This document shows, one piece after another, positions 1 to 8,005 of a stretch of 32,468 bases of DNA (position 1 is the stretch's first letter; every line of letters starts with the position of its first letter). Source of the stretch: Bacilli bacterium (GTDB lineage: Bacteria; Bacillota_I; Bacilli_A; RF39; UBA660); NCBI GenBank assembly GCA_028709545.1, contig JAQVWT010000007.1:1-32468 (forward strand), written 5' to 3'. A program made the translations under genes and the position numbers. Below the pieces are notes generated by a model that did not search any database, was not told the origin of the DNA, and saw nothing but the letters and a program-made list of their open reading frames with translations.

Positions 1-77
1 TAAATAAGCATCAAGCAATAAAAAGATTGCTTGAAGGCAATCCATTTACCGTAGATGAATTAATTAACAAAAGTTAA
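1..77 (+). CDS. 3' end of an unidentified CDS (truncated by window start)
   Basis: An open frame enters from the left edge and stops at TAA 75-77. The visible C-terminus is about 24 residues and ends TVDELINKS. It is basic and then acidic, looks helical, and has no motif I can name. A second TAA follows directly. The gene upstream cannot be identified from this remnant. Confidence 0.4.
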   Translation, partial: NKHQAIKRLLEGNPFTVDELINKS

Positions 78-136
78 TAATTTTCATATGCAATAATTTA
101 AATTTTACAAATCCCGTGAATAGTTACAAAGATTGA

Positions 137-165
137 TTGAATTCGATCTCTTTTTATGTTAATAT
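137..165 (+). promoter_or_regulatory. Sigma-A type promoter, extended -10, for the tandem lectin-like surface gene
   Basis: TTGAAT at 137-142, a 17-nt spacer and TAATAT at 160-165, with TGT just before the -10 (157-159, extended -10). The predicted start site is near 172, leaving a short leader before the ATG at 189. Read from sequence only. Confidence 0.65.
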
Positions 166-188
166 TTATTTAAGAAAGTAGTAAAAAT

Positions 189-2819
189 ATGAAAACAACT
201 GCTAAACAATATAAAATATATTTAATAATTGGCATAATGGTTTTATTTGCTGCTATCTTTAGTGCTACTTATGCAGTATTTAGAAAAAGCTCATCGCAAA
301 CAAGTGATAATATGATTAGTACTTTAGATTGTATTGATATTTCTATAACTGGTAATACAGATGCTTTATCATTAACTAGTTATCCAATGACAGATATCGA
401 AGGATCAACTCAGCTTCCATATCGTTTTACTGTTCAAAATAACTGTAGTACATATGTTGAATATCAAATAATAATGTCAGTTGAACAATCTTCAACCATT
501 ACAAACAAAGAATATATAAAAATAGATTTAGCTGGCTTAAAATCAAATAAAAGAGTACTACTTAGTGAGCTTACCGAAGAACCACAACCAGCTCTAACTG
601 GTTATAAAAATAACTATACACTCCTTTCTAATTCATTTAGTGGCGAAGAAAGTCATGTCTATAACTTTAGAATGTGGTTAAGTGGAGAGAATGAAAACAT
701 CTGGACCGATGAAACAATAATAGACCAAACCTTATCAGTAAGATTATCTATTATAGGAGTTACAAAAACCGAACCAAGTGATCTTTTAAATGAGAGAATA
801 CTTGCTCAAGGTGGAGGAAAAGTGGCAATTGAGGCCAAAGGAGACCCTGATTTTTCCAAAATAGCTACTTTAGATGATACAGGACTATATGCAGCCGAAG
901 ATGAGTATGGAACTTCTTATTATTATCGGGGAACCAAAGAATTAAATAATAATTTAATTTGGGGAGGCTTCCAGTGGAAGATAGTCAGAATTAATGGCGA
1001 TGGCTCAATAAGACTTCTATATAATGGCACAGAGGCTCAGTTTAATACAAATGGCACAATGAATGATACTGGAGAAGATACTCAAATAGAAGGAACTTCT
1101 AAATTTAATTCAAACCATGCTGATGCAAAATATGTCGGCTATATGTATGGCGGCGCAGTTGGAGAGCACTCTACACAAAGATTTGGGGAAATCTCAGCTG
1201 CCGCAACATATAATGAGACAAACAGTACAATAAAAGATGAACTAGATGATTGGTATGAGGCTAATATATTAGATAAACCATTTGAAACAGATGTTGCCAA
1301 CAATTTATTTTGTAATGACCGCCAGCTTAAAAGCGAGGTTAGCGGAGAAGCTACAGGCCCTGGTTATGGATATACCGCGGAGTCGGGTTATGCCTCGGAT
1401 TATCGATTATACACAAATAAAAAACCAACCTTAAAATGTGGATTAAAAAACGATCGATTTACTACAAGTGCTGATTCTATAATAGGAAATGGTGTCTTAA
1501 CTTATTCAGTAGGATTATTAACAGCTGACGAAGCATCAATGGCTGGATTAGTATATAATACAAATAATAATACTACCAATTATTTATATACCAATCAGAG
1601 TTGGTGGTCGTTTTCGCCGTACTATATGTTCTGCCCGTTTGCTTATTGTACTGCCCGCATGTTGATCGTTAATTCTTCTGGTCACCTGTATATGGACTGG
1701 ACGATTATGCCCCATGGGTCTCGCCCCTCAGTTTCTTTAATATCTGGGGTTCGAGCAACTGGCGAGGGTAGTGCAGCCGATCCATTTGTAGTAGTCACTG
1801 CGCCAACTTTAGGCGAAGCAATACTAGCTCAAGAGGTTGGTGGACCAGCAATGATAGAAGCAAAAGCAACCCCTGATTTTTCTAAAATAGCCACTTCAGA
1901 ATATGCGGGACTATATGCTGCACCAGATGAATATGGTATGTCCTATTATTATCGGGGAACCAAAGAATTAAATAATAACTTAATTTGGGGAGGTTTTCAG
2001 TGGAAAATCGTCAGAATCAATGGTGATGGATCAATAAGACTTGTTTATAACGGAACACAAGCTCAGTTTATCTCAAAAAGTTCTGTGAATGATACTGGAG
2101 AAGATACTCAAATTGGAACTTCTAGATTTAATTCAGCTATTTATGATGCCAAATATGTCGGTTATATGTATGGTGGATTAGAAGGAGAAGCATCTACGCA
2201 AAGAAACGGGTTAACTTCGGCTGCGGCATCTTATAATGAAACATCAAGCACGATAAAAGGAATACTAGATACATGGTATAAGACTAATATATTTGATCAA
2301 GGCTTAGGATCTCAGGTTGTCGATAATCTATTTTGTAACGATCGACAACTTCAAAGTGAAGTGGGGGGAGATGCAACAGGCCCAGGATATGGTGCATGTT
2401 ATTTAAAATGCGTGACCCATTACGCCGCATCTTACCGTATAATTGAAAATAAAACACCAACATTAAAATGTGACCTTAAGAATGATCGATTTACCACAGG
2501 TACAGATATAGAATTAGGAAATGGGTCTCTTACTTATCCGGTCGGATTATTAACATCTGATGAGGCATCAATGGCAGGCTTAGTACATAATACAAATAAT
2601 ACTACCAATTATTTATATACCAATCATGATTGGTGGTTGCTTACGCCGGACTACGTGGACCCGAATGGTTATGCACACGGGTGGCACATTGATTTGTCTG
2701 GTAAACTTTACGACCACTGGGCAAATTACCTCTATGGGGCTCGCCCGTCAGTTTCTTTAATATCTGGGGTTCGAGTAACCGGAATAGGCAGTGCAAACGA
2801 TCCTTTCAAGGCACTTTAA
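189..2819 (+). CDS. Secreted surface protein: TasA-like N-terminal module plus two tandem DUF6273/lectin-like domains
   Basis: An 876-aa secreted protein. Residues 1-30 form a signal/anchor segment (basic start, hydrophobic stretch, then SATYAVF), like the SipW-processed TasA/CalY class. Residues 30-200 are a beta-rich stalk resembling the N-terminus of the secreted protein at 24871. Two homologous domains of about 340 residues follow, starting near residues 202 and 542. Each contains ILAQ, SYYYRGTKELNNN, WGGFQWKIVRINGDGSIR, NLFCNDRQ, TLKC, DEASMAGL and a WW...RPSVSLISGVR ending. The endings resemble the DUF6273 and C-type-lectin-like tails of gut Firmicutes surface proteins. There is no LPxTG or C-terminal membrane anchor. 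It is probably a ligand-binding or fibre-associated surface protein, but its binding partner is unknown. The tail between WW and RPSV is hypervariable between the copies. The start is the ATG after AAGAAAG. Confidence 0.8.
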   Translation: MKTTAKQYKIYLIIGIMVLFAAIFSATYAVFRKSSSQTSDNMISTLDCIDISITGNTDALSLTSYPMTDIEGSTQLPYRFTVQNNCSTYVEYQIIMSVEQSSTITNKEYIKIDLAGLKSNKRVLLSELTEEPQPALTGYKNNYTLLSNSFSGEESHVYNFRMWLSGENENIWTDETIIDQTLSVRLSIIGVTKTEPSDLLNERILAQGGGKVAIEAKGDPDFSKIATLDDTGLYAAEDEYGTSYYYRGTKELNNNLIWGGFQWKIVRINGDGSIRLLYNGTEAQFNTNGTMNDTGEDTQIEGTSKFNSNHADAKYVGYMYGGAVGEHSTQRFGEISAAATYNETNSTIKDELDDWYEANILDKPFETDVANNLFCNDRQLKSEVSGEATGPGYGYTAESGYASDYRLYTNKKPTLKCGLKNDRFTTSADSIIGNGVLTYSVGLLTADEASMAGLVYNTNNNTTNYLYTNQSWWSFSPYYMFCPFAYCTARMLIVNSSGHLYMDWTIMPHGSRPSVSLISGVRATGEGSAADPFVVVTAPTLGEAILAQEVGGPAMIEAKATPDFSKIATSEYAGLYAAPDEYGMSYYYRGTKELNNNLIWGGFQWKIVRINGDGSIRLVYNGTQAQFISKSSVNDTGEDTQIGTSRFNSAIYDAKYVGYMYGGLEGEASTQRNGLTSAAASYNETSSTIKGILDTWYKTNIFDQGLGSQVVDNLFCNDRQLQSEVGGDATGPGYGACYLKCVTHYAASYRIIENKTPTLKCDLKNDRFTTGTDIELGNGSLTYPVGLLTSDEASMAGLVHNTNNTTNYLYTNHDWWLLTPDYVDPNGYAHGWHIDLSGKLYDHWANYLYGARPSVSLISGVRVTGIGSANDPFKAL
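1598..1720 (+). other. Hypervariable, adenine-poor tail of lectin-like domain 1 (possible DGR variable region)
   Basis: By hand count there are 18 A in 123 nt (about 15%) and 59 G+C (48%), in a gene that is otherwise A-rich. The left flank (TATTTATATACCAATCA) and right flank (TCGCCCCTCAGTTTCTTT) match repeat 2 nearly perfectly, but the interior does not. Most changed codons could come from adenines in a common template. Depletion of A in the coding strand is the known signature of DGR mutagenesis. This assignment is inferred. Confidence 0.5.
2627..2740 (+). other. Hypervariable, adenine-poor tail of lectin-like domain 2 (possible DGR variable region)
   Basis: By hand count there are 24 A in 114 nt (21%) and 58 G+C (51%). 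It is bounded by the same flanks as the patch at 1598-1720 and is 9 nt (three codons) shorter. It encodes a different set of Asp, His, Tyr, Trp and Gly residues around a shared frame (PxY, SGxL, W, G-x-RPSVSL). Confidence 0.5.
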
Positions 2820-2884
2820 ATACAGGTTTATCTAATTAAATAAAAACTTATCTAAAATCGACAAAATTTGATTTTGGAAAAATA

Positions 2885-2913
2885 TTGCTTTTTCTAATGG
2901 CATATGTTATTAT
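2885..2913 (+). promoter_or_regulatory. Promoter of the adhesin-sortase operon, with an inverted repeat over the -10
   Basis: TTGCTT at 2885-2890, a 17-nt spacer and TATTAT at 2908-2913 with a preceding TGT (extended -10). An inverted repeat AATGGC (2896-2901) / GCCATT (2917-2922) brackets the -10, so a repressor operator is possible. A strong Shine-Dalgarno (GGAGAGGG, 2928-2935) precedes ATG 2944. Confidence 0.6.
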
Positions 2914-2943
2914 ATAGCCATTCAAAAGGAGAGGGTTTTGATT

Positions 2944-4830
2944 ATGAAAAAGAAAATATTCTTGATAATTACAGGCATCTTATGTTTATTTGGTTTTACG
3001 TTTAATGCTGAAGCTGCACCTAGCACTATTAATGCTGGAAGCATGACTCGTATTACTGATTATGTCGAAGGAGTTCCTGCTTGGGTAAAGACTACTAGTA
3101 ATTTAAGTCACTATTTGTATTGTGAAGTTGCTAATTTAACTTTCCCAAGTAATAAAACATTGACACTAGGAACAGAAGTCGATAAAGGGTTTATTTATAT
3201 TTTAAATAATAAACCAAATACTGGTAATAGCGATAAAGACTATTATATTAAGCAAATAGCTGTTTGGTGGTATAAGGATGTTCTTGCTGGAGGAAATGCT
3301 AATATTTCAGCTAGCACTAAAACATATTGTACTAATAATAGATATACTCATGATGTATGTGGTAAAATATATAACTTAGTAGAAGGTGCAAAAAAACATA
3401 AAGTTGTAAAAGGTGTAATGAGTTTTGACGAAAACAATGTTAAATTTAGTGAAAGTAGTGGATACTATGTATCTGATAAGATTAGTTTCACTTCTTCAAA
3501 TTTAACTTCTTTAGGTAGTTTAAAATTAGTTAATGCACCAGCTGGTTCAATTATTGTTAATAGTACTATAAATTCAACTAATAAAGCAGGAACATTTAAA
3601 ATAAAAGTTCCAATAAGTTCGGTAAGATCAGGAGAAACTATTGAGTTTTCAGTTGAAGTAGATGGAAACTACAATACTTATTCTGTTTATGATTATTTAT
3701 ATACTGCAGCTTATCAAAGAGTTATTTATGATAAAGTATATGTTAATAATCATCCACTAAGAGCATCTAAAATATTTAAAATTACTAAAGCAAGTATTCC
3801 AAATGATACTAACTTATTAACTATTTATAAAGTTGATCAAGATGGAAACTCTTTAAAAAATGCTACTTTAACACTTTATAGAGGAAATTGTTTAAATTCT
3901 ACTTGTTATAGTAGTGATATATATACAACTTGGAAAACAACTACTAATCCAACAATATTTACTAATATTCCAACTGGTTATTATACAATTGTTGAAACCA
4001 GTACGCCAGTAGGATATACTACAGCACCTAAAGGATTAATTCGTGTTAGATATTCAGATGAAAGTTATTATCATACAGTAGTAAATGTTAAAGATACTGA
4101 AGTAAATCCTGTTAGAATAAGTAAAACTGATGTAATTAGTAAAAATGAAATTGCTGGAGCAACATTAGTTATTAAAGATTCTAATAATAATGAGGTAGTT
4201 TCATGGGTAAGTACTAATTCACCTAAATACTTAACTTTAGCTGAAGGAGAATATACTTTAGTTGAAAAATATGCACCGGCTGGTTATAAATTAACTACAA
4301 ATGATATTGATTTTAAAGTTGATGAAGTAGGTAATGTTATGGTTAAATCTAGTGCTGGAAAATATGTATCTACTCAATATATAAATATAGTTAATGAAAA
4401 AACTGATACTATAAATATTAGTAAACTAGATAAAAGCACTAATAATTATTTAACTGGAGCAACGCTTAGAATTAAAAATGAAAAGGGAGAAATTGTCACT
4501 ACTTGGGTAACAACTGGAGAAAGTTATAACACTTTATTAAGTAAAGGGGATTATACGCTAGAAGAGATATCAGCTCCAACTGGATATGATCTAAATAAAG
4601 AAGTTGTTTATTTTAGAGTATTAGAAGATGGAACACTGCTGATAAGAAATAATAGCGGAGTATATGAACTTGCTAACGGAATAATTGTTTATAATATGCC
4701 AGTTCTAGAAGAAGAAACTGTTATTGTACCGAAAACAGGCTTAACAAGTATACTTACTTATACTTTCGGAACACTAACTTTAGCAAGTGGTGCCTATTTA
4801 TTAAAGAAAAATGGACAATTTAGTATCTAA
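2944..4830 (+). CDS. Sortase-anchored thioester-domain adhesin with three Cna-B/SpaA-type domains
   Basis: A 628-aa wall-anchored adhesin. Residues 1-27 are a signal peptide (MKKK start, ending NAEAA). A thioester domain follows: Cys60 (in YLYCEV) and Gln104 (in KQIAVWWY) are the pair expected to form the internal Cys-Gln thioester that binds host surfaces covalently. Three Cna-B/SpaA repeats (about residues 293-385, 386-482 and 485-580) each carry the Lys-rich first strand and a YTxxE...P.GY E-box, which predict stabilising isopeptide bonds. A sorting signal VPKTG (595-599), a hydrophobic segment and a short tail ending KKNGQFSI close the protein. I chose ATG 2944 over the upstream TTG at 2938 because of the Shine-Dalgarno spacing and the canonical signal peptide. 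The 3' end overlaps the sortase gene by 20 nt, so the two are probably co-translated. Confidence 0.88.
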   Translation: MKKKIFLIITGILCLFGFTFNAEAAPSTINAGSMTRITDYVEGVPAWVKTTSNLSHYLYCEVANLTFPSNKTLTLGTEVDKGFIYILNNKPNTGNSDKDYYIKQIAVWWYKDVLAGGNANISASTKTYCTNNRYTHDVCGKIYNLVEGAKKHKVVKGVMSFDENNVKFSESSGYYVSDKISFTSSNLTSLGSLKLVNAPAGSIIVNSTINSTNKAGTFKIKVPISSVRSGETIEFSVEVDGNYNTYSVYDYLYTAAYQRVIYDKVYVNNHPLRASKIFKITKASIPNDTNLLTIYKVDQDGNSLKNATLTLYRGNCLNSTCYSSDIYTTWKTTTNPTIFTNIPTGYYTIVETSTPVGYTTAPKGLIRVRYSDESYYHTVVNVKDTEVNPVRISKTDVISKNEIAGATLVIKDSNNNEVVSWVSTNSPKYLTLAEGEYTLVEKYAPAGYKLTTNDIDFKVDEVGNVMVKSSAGKYVSTQYINIVNEKTDTINISKLDKSTNNYLTGATLRIKNEKGEIVTTWVTTGESYNTLLSKGDYTLEEISAPTGYDLNKEVVYFRVLEDGTLLIRNNSGVYELANGIIVYNMPVLEEETVIVPKTGLTSILTYTFGTLTLASGAYLLKKNGQFSI

Positions 4831-5500
4831 AAGAAAAATAAAAGTAACACTTGGAGTGCTTATAACATTTATTGGTTTATGTATTATATCAAGTACTTAT
4901 TTTAAAGAAAAGAAATTTGAAGTATTTGATGAAATGAATGAATTATATTATGAACAGATAGTTGAATTAGCTAATATACCAGAAGAGATAGATACTCTAG
5001 AATTACCAGAGGAGATAGATACTCCAGTAATAGAAGACCCAGAAGAAATAATTGAGGCTGTAGAGACAGTAGTACCTGTACCTGCACCAGTAATTGATTA
5101 TTCAAAATATTATATTGGTTATTTATCAATTCCAAAAATAAATTTAAAAAAAGGTTTTACAGAAATTAATAGTAAATATAATAATGTTAATCGTAATATT
5201 GAAATTATTAAACCATCTAAATATCCTGATGTTTCTAAAAGTAATTTAATTATTGCTAGTCATTCAGGAAGTAGTTCTGTATCATTTTTTAAAGACTTAT
5301 ATAAATTAAAACTTGAGGATGATGTATTTATAACTTATAATGGTACTGAATATAAATATAAAATAAAAAACATTTATACTGATTTAAAAGACGGTGATGT
5401 TGTTATTAAAAGAAATAAAGATATAACAACACTAACACTTATTACATGTACTAAAGGGGATAAAAACACACAAACTATATATATTTGTGAACTAGTTTAA
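4811..5500 (+). CDS. Sortase (probably dedicated to the adjacent adhesin)
   Basis: A 229-aa membrane-anchored transpeptidase. An N-terminal transmembrane segment (residues 11-30) is followed by an acidic, Pro/Glu-rich linker (about 40-95) and a sortase domain starting near SKYYIGYLSIPKI. The catalytic His is H151 (IIASHSG) and the catalytic Cys is C213 (TLITCT). No arginine follows C213: the tail is TKGDKNTQTIYICELV, where sortases usually have the third catalytic residue, Arg. It either belongs to a subfamily with a substituted residue or has altered activity. It overlaps the adhesin gene by 20 nt and has only a weak Shine-Dalgarno, which suggests coupling. By context it attaches the VPKTG protein to the wall or builds a polymer of it. 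Confidence 0.85.
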   Translation: MDNLVSKRKIKVTLGVLITFIGLCIISSTYFKEKKFEVFDEMNELYYEQIVELANIPEEIDTLELPEEIDTPVIEDPEEIIEAVETVVPVPAPVIDYSKYYIGYLSIPKINLKKGFTEINSKYNNVNRNIEIIKPSKYPDVSKSNLIIASHSGSSSVSFFKDLYKLKLEDDVFITYNGTEYKYKIKNIYTDLKDGDVVIKRNKDITTLTLITCTKGDKNTQTIYICELV

Positions 5501-5517
5501 AAAAGAATAAAAAGGAC

Positions 5518-5604
5518 AAAAGAGGTGATGATTATGGTAGAGTATACTCTCCTAGAAAAGATTAAAACAGTTTTTAATCTTATATATACATCACCTCTTT
5601 TTTT
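5518..5604 (+). promoter_or_regulatory. Structured RNA element: 13-bp stem enclosing start codon, with internal hairpins and T-run
   Basis: AAAAGAGGTGATG (5518-5530) pairs perfectly with CATCACCTCTTTT (5589-5601), followed by T's to 5604. The loop holds a GAGTATACTC palindrome (5540-5549) and a perfect 10-bp hairpin, AAGATTAAAA (5558-5567) with TTTTAATCTT (5572-5581). The outer 5' arm contains the Shine-Dalgarno of the gene starting at 5534. The 3' arm and T-run are inside that gene. This could act as an intrinsic terminator/attenuator or block translation; the function is inferred. Confidence 0.55.
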
Positions 5605-6256
5605 GATTTTACTTTTAGGAATATCTTTAATGGTAATAGATATATTATTTATTTCTAAAAAGGATTCTAAAACAAAAATTGTTTATGGGATAGTATCAAT
5701 TATCTTAATATTCTTCTTTATGTATTCTTATTTAGAATCACTGCTTAGTATCTTTGATACAATAGCTAAAAATATAGTGGCAATTATCTATTTTCCATCA
5801 GTACTTGAATATATATTAATGCTTCTTATTAGTTTAATAATATTAATTGTTAGTGTTGTTAGTAAGAAGATGAATAAAACAGTTAAAAGAATTAACTTAT
5901 TTGTTTTAATTATAAATAGTTTTCTCTTTTTTCTAATTTTAGATCAAATAGCTAAAAGTAATGTTGATTTAACCAATAAAATAAGTATTTATACTAATAG
6001 TACCTTAATGATGCTTTTAGAATTAAGTATAATTATCTTTGTGATTTGGATTACTTTCTTAATATTATATAAAATAATAAAAGCTTTTTTACCAAAAGAA
6101 AATTTAGAAACTTCTAATATAATATTAGATTTTCCAAAAACTATTGAAGAAGTAAAAAAAACAGAGAAAGAAGAAATGTTTACTTTAAAAGAATATCGTC
6201 AGATGAAAGTTTTGCTTGAGTCTATGAAAGAAAATGAAAGCGAAGAAAATAGCTAA
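5534..6256 (+). CDS. Multi-pass membrane protein of unknown function
   Basis: About 240 aa with roughly five hydrophobic segments (around residues 18-38, 49-68, 83-107, 120-140, 157-182). A charged cytoplasmic-looking tail rich in Glu/Lys ends ENESEENS. I do not recognise a family. The start is ATG 5534, six bases after AGAGGTG; the GTG at 5525 and ATG at 5528 lie inside that Shine-Dalgarno. It is the last gene of the adhesin-sortase unit and may help export or anchor that adhesin, which is inferred from position only. Its ribosome-binding site is sequestered in the 5518-5604 structure. Confidence 0.7.
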   Translation: MVEYTLLEKIKTVFNLIYTSPLFLILLLGISLMVIDILFISKKDSKTKIVYGIVSIILIFFFMYSYLESLLSIFDTIAKNIVAIIYFPSVLEYILMLLISLIILIVSVVSKKMNKTVKRINLFVLIINSFLFFLILDQIAKSNVDLTNKISIYTNSTLMMLLELSIIIFVIWITFLILYKIIKAFLPKENLETSNIILDFPKTIEEVKKTEKEEMFTLKEYRQMKVLLESMKENESEENS

Positions 6257-6272
6257 TAAAATAGCTATTTTT
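6246..6272. terminator. Bidirectional intrinsic terminator between convergent genes
   Basis: AAAATAGCT (6246-6254) and AGCTATTTT (6263-6271) form a 9-bp stem with an 8-nt loop and T-rich ends on both strands. It overlaps the stop of the plus-strand membrane protein and sits just before the end of the minus-strand sortase. Confidence 0.75.
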
Positions 6273-6276
6273 AAAT

Positions 6277-7923
6277 TTAATCAACTATTAATTTAGCATG
6301 AACAACTAATCGATCTTGTCCTCGGTTATCACAAGTAGATAACGTTAATATCTTATCATTAGTAGTAATATTTTGATTAAAATTATAAACACTTCTTCCA
6401 ACTATTAGATCTAAGAAATTTTGATAATCTTCTTTAGTATAAAAAGAGGTTGTTAAATAATCAGTTGTATTAGGAATTTTATAAATAGATATTATTTGCC
6501 ATTTATACGCAGAATTTATAGTGTTAAAAGTAATTACTTGATTATTTGTTTTAGCGTGCCATGAACTATTCATCGTATATCTAAGAGTTCCAAACATAAT
6601 ACCAGCAGTTATATTATGTCCATATATTATTGTATTTTGATTTAAAACATCAATACTATTTCGGTAGTCCATAAATATCCAACCCATAGAGTTTTTATAA
6701 CTATTATAATCTCTATTTAGATAATATTCATTATCAGTAGCTTGTACTACTGGATAATCAATTCTCGTATTATTAACTGTCAGCCAACCCTTAGTATCAC
6801 TATTTATTTTAAGTAAGGTATCAAAAACCTTATCATAATTTTTATAATAAGAACTAACATAATTACTTTTAGTAGTAGTAGTGTCTTTTGGAACCACTCC
6901 ATCTATATAATCATATTCAGGATCTTGATCATTAAAATCATATTCATCATCAATTTGTTTAATAATATTCTTAAGTTCAGCTTCTATCTTTTTTATATCA
7001 CTTGCTTGAGTATAGTTTTTATAATAATTAAGCCCCATTAAAGTAAGACTTAAAATAATAACTCCTAAAATACATATTTTTATAAAATTTAAATTAATTT
7101 GTTTAAACAAATTTTTCCTTTTAAATTCTAAACTATAATTTATTTTAAATTTAATATTATTCTCTTTAAAATATTTATCATAATCAAGTTTAATATTATT
7201 TAAAGAATGATATATATCATTTAAGTTATTTCCTTCTTCTAATATCACAATTTTAATATTAACTTTATTATTATCAGATAATAATTTAATAATATATTTT
7301 AAGACAGAACTAGAAAATTTATTTAAATAAATTACTTTTAAATAATTATTAATATTAATAAATATTTCAAAATCATTAATATCTTCTTCAGTAAATAGAT
7401 TATTGATATTAATACTTTTTTTATAATAAATATCACTATAAGTAATAAGATTATTACTACTCATAAACTGACTAATAAAAAATATTTCCGTTCTCGTTTT
7501 AACTACTAAATTTTTATTTAAATCAAGACGTTCTAATAAATACTTAGGTATATCATAAACTTCTAATACTTTAAGGTATTTATTTTCAAGCAGCTCCATA
7601 AATATTTTATAATTAACTTGTTTATCAGGCTTGATATATAACTCTTCAATTGAAGGTATCTCATTAATTATTTTAATAATTAGTGATATTATCGAATAAT
7701 CTCTAATACTTACCTTATTAACTTCTCTTTTAATAATTACAACATTTAAAAATGAAGATACTAAATCTAAATTATCTATTATATAATCTTTACTAAAGAC
7801 AAGTTCTTTAGTATCAATTATATTCGTATTATTTAAATTCTCTTTAATAGTATCTTTTTTTAAAATTGATACAACTAATAAGTTTCTGGTTATTTTAAAC
7901 ATTATTTTATCCAAATATATCAC
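6277..7923 (-). CDS. Class B-type sortase with a large N-terminal cytoplasmic extension
   Basis: A 548-aa protein. Residues 1-280 are an Asn/Ile/Lys-rich region I do not recognise, predicted cytoplasmic. A transmembrane helix (about 284-303) is followed by an extracellular class B sortase domain: GWLTVNNTRIDYPVV, H436 in YGHN, C531 in TLSTC and R538 in QDRLVVHAKL complete the catalytic triad. Usual SrtB enzymes are about 220-280 aa, so the extra half is unusual. The first codon is a GTG (7923-7921) with AGGAT about 11 nt upstream; an ATG at 7902 (MFKITRNL) is an alternative. It is transcribed divergently from the TasA-like gene at 8056 and convergently to the adhesin cluster, so it may be a general sortase for this surface region. 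Confidence 0.85.
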   Translation of the reverse strand: MIYLDKIMFKITRNLLVVSILKKDTIKENLNNTNIIDTKELVFSKDYIIDNLDLVSSFLNVVIIKREVNKVSIRDYSIISLIIKIINEIPSIEELYIKPDKQVNYKIFMELLENKYLKVLEVYDIPKYLLERLDLNKNLVVKTRTEIFFISQFMSSNNLITYSDIYYKKSININNLFTEEDINDFEIFININNYLKVIYLNKFSSSVLKYIIKLLSDNNKVNIKIVILEEGNNLNDIYHSLNNIKLDYDKYFKENNIKFKINYSLEFKRKNLFKQINLNFIKICILGVIILSLTLMGLNYYKNYTQASDIKKIEAELKNIIKQIDDEYDFNDQDPEYDYIDGVVPKDTTTTKSNYVSSYYKNYDKVFDTLLKINSDTKGWLTVNNTRIDYPVVQATDNEYYLNRDYNSYKNSMGWIFMDYRNSIDVLNQNTIIYGHNITAGIMFGTLRYTMNSSWHAKTNNQVITFNTINSAYKWQIISIYKIPNTTDYLTTSFYTKEDYQNFLDLIVGRSVYNFNQNITTNDKILTLSTCDNRGQDRLVVHAKLIVD

Positions 7924-8005
7924 TTACTTTTCTATCCTAATAATATCACAAACTACTAAATATTAAAAAGGTTTCTAGTGAAATTGTCAAACTTTGCATG
8001 ACATA

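Larger units (their letters stand above)
792..2817 (+). repeat. Two tandem in-gene repeats of about 1020 nt
   Basis: Unit 1 is about 792-1811 and unit 2 about 1812-2817. They are close at the DNA level across most of their length; for example the stretch around TGGGGAGGNTTNCAGTGGAA is nearly identical. Their right ends (TCGCCC...TCAGTTTCTTTAATATC) start exactly 1020 nt apart, at 1721 and 2741. Identity collapses in two patches: the tail before TCGCCC and the segment between GGTTATGGA/GGATATGGT and the TTAAAATGTG motif. Confidence 0.8.
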
